Positions 5,959-9,015 of a DNA stretch of 9,015 nt are shown piece by piece. Location: assembly GCA_938036745.1 (NCBI GenBank), contig CALHWG010000037.1:1-9015 (forward strand), read 5' to 3'. This DNA comes from an uncultured bacterium. Lineage in GTDB: Bacteria; Patescibacteriota; Saccharimonadia; Saccharimonadales; Saccharimonadaceae. Position 1 is the first letter of the stretch; each line of letters opens with the position of its first letter. Under the pieces are notes generated by a model. It was not told the origin of the DNA and did not search any database. It was given only the letters and a program-made list of their open reading frames with translations. Position numbers and translations under genes: made by a program.

Positions 5959-6949
5959 TTAAAAACTTTCTTTTTATTAAAATTGTAACTTCAAAAATAG
6001 CTAAGAACATCAAATTTAGAACAAAATTATTATTTTCAGTTTTCAAAAACCCAGTGTTTGGTGCTAAAATTTGCCCCTGATTCTTTAGATTATCTAATTC
6101 ATTATTTAATAAAATATTATTTTTAGTATTTTCTTCTATCCGTTCTGGTTGTTTGTCTTGACTAAAAACTATATTTTTCTCATTTTTAAAATTATTCGAA
6201 TTTTTAAAAATACTTTTTTCTTCATTTACATCAGCTTTATTTTCTTCTTTTCCATTTTCAGAATCCTTATCTTCAGGATTTAAAACTTTTTTATCTTCAG
6301 CTTCAGCTTTATCTTCTCTTTTAGGAGCTTCAGGATTTTTTTCTAATTCATCTTTTTTATCGTCTAAATTTTCTGTTTTTTCAAGCTTTAATCCACCAAA
6401 TCTTGGTGAATAATTATCAAGATTTCGTAAACCAAAATTATAATTATTTCGAACTTCAATAGCGGTCATTTTATCGCCATTTTTAAGTATCTCAGCTTTC
6501 GAAACAGCAATTTTCTCAACACCATTATCACTCGGTTTTAGATCGGTTGAATTTTTAACCAGTCCTTTAATACATCTCTTTTTATCAGAACAAATATAAT
6601 CTTTCAATTCACCATCAATATAAAGCCCCAAAATAGGTTTCTGACCAATAGTATCAATATTTCGAAATTCTTCCTTAAACTTCACATCAGAATTCTGAGC
6701 ATTTTGCGCAAAAGTCATATATTCTTGCGATTTAAAAATTCCATTTTGAACAATTTGTTTTTGATTATTTTTAAGCGAAATTTCTTTAAATTTATAATCT
6801 TCACCACTATTAAAAAGTTCAACAAACTCCTTCGAATCAGTAGCATAAACTCGCGAGATATAGATCTTTTTATCTTCCGCAAAAGTATTTTTTGAAAAAA
6901 TAAGAGCAATAAAAAAAGCGAAAAAACCAATAATTAAACTTTTCCTCAT
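5945..6949 (-). CDS. Secreted lamin-tail-domain-like surface protein with a C-terminal anchor, 334 aa
   Basis: Order of parts: signal peptide (1-24, ending NTFA), a lamin-tail-like domain (about 27-190, starting IYISRVYATDSKEFVELFNSGEDYKF), a long Lys/Glu/Asp/Asn-rich linker (about 190-292), and an APNTG motif (296-300). A hydrophobic helix (about 309-325) and a basic end (KRK) complete it. The last three resemble a sortase-type sorting signal. Cys120 and Cys126 could pair. It is paralogous to the next gene's product: both carry NSGEDYKF/NFGEDFQF, NGIF and IDG...D[YF][IL]C followed by a second cysteine. An in-frame ATG at 6976 exists, but 6949 is preferred because it starts the signal peptide directly after a strong AGGAGGAGGA site (6951-6960). 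The gene is first in the unit leading to ruvC. Function unknown; a surface adhesin or host-contact protein is possible. Confidence 0.83.
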   Translation of the reverse strand: MRKSLIIGFFAFFIALIFSKNTFAEDKKIYISRVYATDSKEFVELFNSGEDYKFKEISLKNNQKQIVQNGIFKSQEYMTFAQNAQNSDVKFKEEFRNIDTIGQKPILGLYIDGELKDYICSDKKRCIKGLVKNSTDLKPSDNGVEKIAVSKAEILKNGDKMTAIEVRNNYNFGLRNLDNYSPRFGGLKLEKTENLDDKKDELEKNPEAPKREDKAEAEDKKVLNPEDKDSENGKEENKADVNEEKSIFKNSNNFKNEKNIVFSQDKQPERIEENTKNNILLNNELDNLKNQGQILAPNTGFLKTENNNFVLNLMFLAIFEVTILIKRKFLNEDF

Positions 6950-6979
6950 TTCCTCCTCCTTTTCTAAAATGTCCAAAAT

Positions 6980-7008
6980 ATTTTAGCATAAACGAAATGC
7001 AAAATCAA
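6980..7008 (-). promoter_or_regulatory. Promoter of the surface protein-ruvC unit
   Basis: On the minus strand: -35 TTGATT (7003-7008), a 17-nt spacer, and -10 TAAAAT (6980-6985) preceded by TGC. The start should be near 6973, leaving a leader of about 24 nt that contains the strong AGGAGGAGGA site. The promoter abuts the rpmH terminator. It has the same -35 and -10 hexamers and spacing as the proposed rpmH promoter. Confidence 0.65.
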
Positions 7009-7010
7009 GT

Positions 7011-7047
7011 AAAAATAATCTCACTCGCTTGGAGTGAGATTATTTTT
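7011..7047 (-). terminator. Intrinsic terminator of rpmH
   Basis: A perfect 16-bp stem (7011-7026 with 7032-7047, core CTCACTC/GAGTGAG) closes a 5-nt loop. On the minus strand it ends in a U-rich tail and overlaps the last base pairs of the rpmH stop codon (7046-7048). It is also T-rich on the plus strand, so it could work both ways. It separates rpmH from the surface-protein unit. Confidence 0.88.
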
Positions 7048-7183
7048 AGACTGTAAGTCGTTTTCGGCCTTTTAGTCGGCGTCGTTTTAGAACTTTAATT
7101 CCAGCCTTTGAAGACATCTTATTTCGAAAACCGTGAGTTTTCGCACGATGTCGTTTATGTGGTTGATGTGTTCTTTTTGGCAT
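7046..7183 (-). CDS. rpmH: Ribosomal protein bL34, 45 aa
   Basis: The reading frame gives [19 protein letters not shown], then [20 protein letters not shown], then RKRLTV. These are the hallmarks of bL34: KRT-x-QP near the start, the R-x-K-THGFR core, and the KVL-x-RRR-x-KGRKRL end. It is a small, highly basic large-subunit protein bound to 23S rRNA. The start at 7183 has an AGGA site (7189-7192) 5 nt upstream. The position next to oriC and divergent from dnaA is the widespread bacterial order. Unusually, rnpA (RNase P protein), which normally follows rpmH directly, is missing here: a terminator and then the surface-protein unit follow. Confidence 0.96.
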   Translation of the reverse strand: MPKRTHQPHKRHRAKTHGFRNKMSSKAGIKVLKRRRLKGRKRLTV

Positions 7184-7192
7184 ATCTATCCT

Positions 7193-7221
7193 ATTTTACA
7201 ATTTAATATTTAAAAAATCAA
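7193..7221 (-). promoter_or_regulatory. Proximal rpmH promoter
   Basis: On the minus strand: -35 TTGATT (7216-7221), a 17-nt spacer, and -10 TAAAAT (7193-7198) directly preceded by TTG. The rpmH ATG is 9 nt after the -10, so transcripts from here would have a leader of only a few bases and would begin inside or after the AGGA site. A more upstream start is also possible (see the promoter at 7289-7317). Confidence 0.45.
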
Positions 7222-7288
7222 GTTGATTACTTTTCATAAGCTTTTTAATCTGTTACTTAAACTTGAAATTTTGCTAAATTCATTTTGT

Positions 7289-7317
7289 AGTATATCATAG
7301 TTTTCCACAAAAAACAA
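7289..7317 (-). promoter_or_regulatory. Candidate distal rpmH promoter containing a DnaA box
   Basis: On the minus strand: -35 TTGTTT (7312-7317), a 17-nt spacer, and -10 TATACT (7289-7294) preceded by TGA. The first DnaA box (7301-7309) lies wholly in the spacer, so DnaA binding should block this promoter. The transcript would carry a leader of about 100 nt including the rpmH ribosome binding site. Confidence 0.45.
7301..7309 (+). promoter_or_regulatory. DnaA box 1
   Basis: Exact TTTTCCACA on the plus strand, inside the spacer of the candidate distal rpmH promoter. Confidence 0.75.
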
Positions 7318-7321
7318 GGAC

Positions 7322-7330
7322 TTTTCCACA
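7322..7330 (+). promoter_or_regulatory. DnaA box 2
   Basis: Exact TTTTCCACA on the plus strand, 12 nt after box 1. It faces box 3 across a segment that contains AGTAGTAT. Confidence 0.78.
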
Positions 7331-7354
7331 GATATTACAGTAGTATTTAAAAAA

Positions 7355-7363
7355 TGTGGAAAA
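7355..7363 (-). promoter_or_regulatory. DnaA box 3
   Basis: Exact TTTTCCACA on the minus strand, 24 nt after box 2 and convergent with it. It borders the AT-rich stretch. Confidence 0.78.
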
Positions 7364-7417
7364 ATTCTTCTACTTTTCAAAAATTATAACATATTTTTTA
7401 TTTCTTTAAATTTTAGG

Positions 7418-7446
7418 TTGTGGAAAACTCAAAAATGTTATAGAAT
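7418..7446 (+). promoter_or_regulatory. dnaA promoter; predicts a leaderless mRNA
   Basis: -35 TTGTGG (7418-7423), a 17-nt spacer, and -10 TAGAAT (7441-7446). Only 6 nt separate the -10 from the dnaA ATG and no Shine-Dalgarno sequence is present. DnaA box 4 overlaps the -35. Confidence 0.55.
7419..7427 (-). promoter_or_regulatory. DnaA box 4, over the dnaA -35
   Basis: Exact TTTTCCACA on the minus strand, at the right edge of the AT-rich stretch. It covers the proposed -35 of dnaA (7418-7423), pointing to autoregulation. Confidence 0.78.
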
Positions 7447-7452
7447 AGAATT

Positions 7453-8811
7453 ATGAATGAGTTGTGGAAAAATATCTTAGCTGAACTCGAAATGGATCCT
7501 AAAATTCAAGGCGCGAATTTTAAGACTTGGTTTGCTGACACACAACTTTTATCTTTAGAGAATGATCATGCAGTTATTGGTGCTAAAAATTCTTTCATAA
7601 CTAACACTATTAAGAAAAAATATATCGAACATATTAAGAAAGCTTTTCGAAATAACGGTAAAAATCCCGAAATTATTTCTTTTGAGGTTATTTCTACAAA
7701 AAAGCTCAAAAAACAGGCCGAAGAAATCCCAGCACCTTCTCTAAAAAAACCTTCTGTTGAGGATTTAATCAAGAAGAAAACTGAAAAAGCTAAACATTCT
7801 AGTGGTCTAAATAAAGATTACACTTTCGAAAATTTCATTGTTGGTGGCTCAAATGAATTAGCATATTTTGTTAGTCAAAATGTAGCAGAAAATCCTGGTA
7901 AAAAATATAATCCACTTTATTTTTATGGTGATTCCGGCCTTGGTAAAACACACTTGATGCAAGCGATCGGAAACGCAATTGAAGAAAAGCATCCAGAAAT
8001 GACTGTTCTTTATATTACAATTGAGAATTTTTATCGTGATTTTCTGGAAAATGTGCGTTCAAAAAAGCAAGGCTATGCTGATAAATATCGAAATGTTGAT
8101 GTTCTAATTGTTGATGATATTCAGTTTATTTATGGAAAAGATAAAACTCAAGAGGAATTTTTTCACACCTTTAATGAACTTCATCGCGTAAATAAGCAGA
8201 TAATTCTTTCAAGTGATCGTGCACCTTCTAGTATTCCAACTTTAACAGACAGGCTAAAAAGTCGTTTCGAAAGTGGAATGATGGTTGATATTCAGCTACC
8301 GGATTTCGAAACTCGCCAAAGTATCGTTGAAGCTCGCGCTGAATACGAAAAAGTTAAGCTCGAACCAGAAGTTTCAGAATTTATCGCTGAAAATTATCGC
8401 ACGAATATTCGAGAAATCATTGGAGCAGTTACTCAACTGATTGCGATGGCGGAACTTAGAAATATTAAGCCGAGCCTTGAGCTCGCACAAGGTTTAATTC
8501 AAAATAGCCGGCCAACAAGGCCAAATCACTTAAATTCAAAAAAAATTATTGATAAAACTGCTAAGTATTTTGGTGTTTCGAAAGAAGATATTTTAAGTAA
8601 ATCTAGGCAAAAAGATATAAATCACGCTCGTCAAACAGCCTGCTATTTAATGAAGTATGAATTGAAAATGAGTTTCCCGCAAATTGGTAAAGAATTTTCG
8701 CGAGATCATTCAACCATTATGAATGGGGTTTCGAAAATCGAAAAAAGTATCAAATTAGATGCCGAAATTCGTTCGCAAATTGAAGGACTACGAGATTTAA
8801 TCTATGAATAG
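7453..8811 (+). CDS. dnaA: Chromosomal replication initiator DnaA, 452 aa
   Basis: DnaA-ATP binds oriC boxes, melts DNA and helps load the helicase. Domain I is residues 1-85 (MNELWKNILAELE, with the conserved TWF at 25-27). A short lysine-rich linker follows (about 86-120). The AAA+ core (about 121-335) has Walker A GDSGLGKT (159-166), Walker B VLIVDDIQF (217-225), sensor 1 ILSSDR (251-256), the arginine-finger region RLKSRF (267-272) and sensor 2 NIREIIGAV (318-326). Domain IV (about 360-452) has the DNA-binding signature RDHSTI (417-422). Length is typical for a DnaA with a short linker. The ATG at 7453 gives the standard N-terminus, has no ribosome binding site and follows a -10 by 6 nt. 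It is divergent from rpmH across oriC and is followed by a terminator, so it seems to be transcribed alone and not as a dnaA-dnaN operon. Confidence 0.98.
   Translation: MNELWKNILAELEMDPKIQGANFKTWFADTQLLSLENDHAVIGAKNSFITNTIKKKYIEHIKKAFRNNGKNPEIISFEVISTKKLKKQAEEIPAPSLKKPSVEDLIKKKTEKAKHSSGLNKDYTFENFIVGGSNELAYFVSQNVAENPGKKYNPLYFYGDSGLGKTHLMQAIGNAIEEKHPEMTVLYITIENFYRDFLENVRSKKQGYADKYRNVDVLIVDDIQFIYGKDKTQEEFFHTFNELHRVNKQIILSSDRAPSSIPTLTDRLKSRFESGMMVDIQLPDFETRQSIVEARAEYEKVKLEPEVSEFIAENYRTNIREIIGAVTQLIAMAELRNIKPSLELAQGLIQNSRPTRPNHLNSKKIIDKTAKYFGVSKEDILSKSRQKDINHARQTACYLMKYELKMSFPQIGKEFSRDHSTIMNGVSKIEKSIKLDAEIRSQIEGLRDLIYE
7463..7471 (-). promoter_or_regulatory. DnaA box 5, inside the dnaA coding region
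   Basis: Exact TTTTCCACA on the minus strand, overlapping codons 4-7 of dnaA (LWKN) and 35 nt past box 4. It could be a true box that helps repression or a by-product of the protein sequence; the identical 9-mer favours a true box. Confidence 0.6.
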
Positions 8812-8832
8812 AGCTATAAAAGCTCTATTTTT
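8807..8832 (+). terminator. Intrinsic terminator of dnaA
   Basis: AATAGAGCT (8807-8815) and AGCTCTATT (8821-8829) form a perfect 9-bp stem with a 5-nt loop, followed by T residues to 8832. The left arm includes the dnaA stop codon (8809-8811). The stem is AT-rich apart from GAGC/GCTC, so termination may be partial. Confidence 0.75.
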
Positions 8833-8844
8833 ATATCTGTTAAT

Positions 8845-8872
8845 TTGACATTTTTTTATTTCAGTTTATAAA
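8845..8872 (+). promoter_or_regulatory. Candidate promoter downstream of dnaA
   Basis: A perfect -35 TTGACA (8845-8850), a 16-nt spacer, and -10 TATAAA (8867-8872). It would drive the gene beyond the right edge, perhaps dnaN. Two further TTGAC-type elements lie at 8899-8904 and 8997-9002, and an extended -10 TGTTATAAA lies at 8929-8937, so the true start cannot be fixed from sequence. Confidence 0.45.
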
Positions 8873-8876
8873 AAGC

Positions 8877-8894
8877 GAACAATTATATTTGTTC
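8877..8894. repeat. 18-bp inverted repeat downstream of dnaA
   Basis: GAACAA-TTATAT-TTGTTC has perfect 6-bp arms. It lies at the predicted start of the transcript from the promoter at 8845-8872, where a repressor site would be effective. No poly-T tail follows, so it is not an obvious terminator. Confidence 0.45.
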
Positions 8895-8909
8895 TCCTTT
8901 GACTTTTTT

Positions 8910-8947
8910 AAAATATATTTTATTTATTTGTTATAAAAATATATTTT
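8910..8947. repeat. Duplicated AT palindrome downstream of dnaA
   Basis: The self-complementary 12-mer AAAATATATTTT occurs at 8910-8921 and again at 8936-8947, 26 bp apart. The surrounding 8833-9015 stretch is almost pure A/T and contains no gene that I can find. It could be promoter DNA, an easily melted element, or simply composition. Confidence 0.5.
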
Positions 8948-9015
8948 CTTCACTCCACTTAACTTGCAAAATATTATTTTTATTTCTTTGTTACATTTGA
9001 CATTATTTATATAAT

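Larger units (their letters stand above)
7301..7471. other. oriC: Probable chromosomal replication origin (oriC)
   Basis: The rpmH-dnaA intergenic region holds five exact copies of TTTTCCACA, the first two on the plus strand and the last three on the minus strand. TTTTCCACA is one base from the classical TTATCCACA box. Between the third and fourth boxes lies an extremely AT-rich stretch (about 7365-7414) suited to be the unwinding element. A short AGTAGTAT run (7339-7346) after the second box faintly resembles a DnaA-trio, but this is weak. Gene strands also switch here from mostly minus to plus. Placement beside dnaA is the commonest bacterial origin location. Confidence 0.82.

Noticed and set aside
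6704..6930. Two overlapping open frames on both strands inside the first surface-protein gene.
   Set aside because: Low-complexity products from AT-rich DNA that overlap the signal peptide and lamin-tail-like domain of the supported gene.
7339..7346. AGTAGTAT as a DnaA-trio element.
   Set aside because: Only about two trio units are recognisable and the spacing from the box was not established, so it is noted in the oriC entry but not listed as a feature.
7383..7405. Minus-strand TGT-TATAAT within the AT-rich core of oriC as another promoter toward rpmH.
   Set aside because: The -10 is good but the -35 position reads ATTTAA. It would need a leader of about 190 nt, and this stretch is better explained as the unwinding region.
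7566..7772. Minus-strand open frame inside dnaA.
   Set aside because: It overlaps the conserved DnaA domain I coding region and has no expression signals.
1..9015. CRISPR array, tRNA, rRNA, insertion sequence or prophage.
   Set aside because: No direct repeats with regular spacers, no tRNA or rRNA signatures, and no transposase, integrase or phage-like genes were seen.

Overview
This AT-rich window (roughly one third G+C or less, by eye) looks like the replication-origin region of a small-genome Patescibacteria/CPR bacterium, most likely Saccharibacteria (TM7)-like. The taxon is an inference. It rests on low G+C, a short rpmH-oriC-dnaA block, a solitary prepilin gene, and a pair of secreted lamin-tail-domain-like proteins, one with C-x2-G-[FY]-x2-N-x-E-T-N-R-C repeats. 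TGA is read as stop, which argues against the UGA=Gly lineages Gracilibacteria and Absconditabacteria.

Layout. 1-292: 5' part of recA (minus) with its promoter and an inverted repeat between the -35 and -10. 361-656: a 58-codon unknown gene (minus) with its own promoter, a strong ribosome binding site and a terminator. 663-1136: a lone type IV prepilin-like gene (plus), convergent with the next unit across a shared 19-bp terminator stem. 1131-2922: ruvB followed by an overlapping membrane PH-domain gene (minus). 2907-3397: a divergent 126-aa unknown gene (plus) with a good promoter and terminator. 3407-7008: a minus-strand series, read as two secreted paralogous surface proteins, then ruvC (ATGA-coupled), then ruvA with its own promoter. 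7011-7221: rpmH (minus) with terminator and promoter. 7289-7471: the probable oriC, with five identical TTTTCCACA DnaA boxes and an AT-rich stretch. 7418-8832: dnaA (plus) and its terminator. 8833-9015: very AT-rich DNA with promoter-like and palindromic elements, presumably leading to the next gene (dnaN would be usual but is not seen).

How the genes fit together. DnaA would open oriC and probably regulate its own promoter, because one box covers the -35 and another lies at codons 4-7. RecA and RuvA/B/C form the core of homologous recombination and Holliday-junction processing. The two surface proteins are translationally chained to ruvC. Most genes left of oriC run leftward and dnaA runs rightward, as expected at an origin.

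Two cross-cutting patterns stand out. First, nearly every promoter has an extended -10 (TGN-TATAAT or TGN-TAAAAT). In four cases (the prepilin gene, ruvB, ruvA, dnaA) the -10 lies only 6-8 nt before the ATG and no Shine-Dalgarno sequence is visible, so leaderless mRNAs are predicted. Second, the palindrome TTCGAA occurs about 33 times by hand count, in all three codon frames, far above what base composition predicts.
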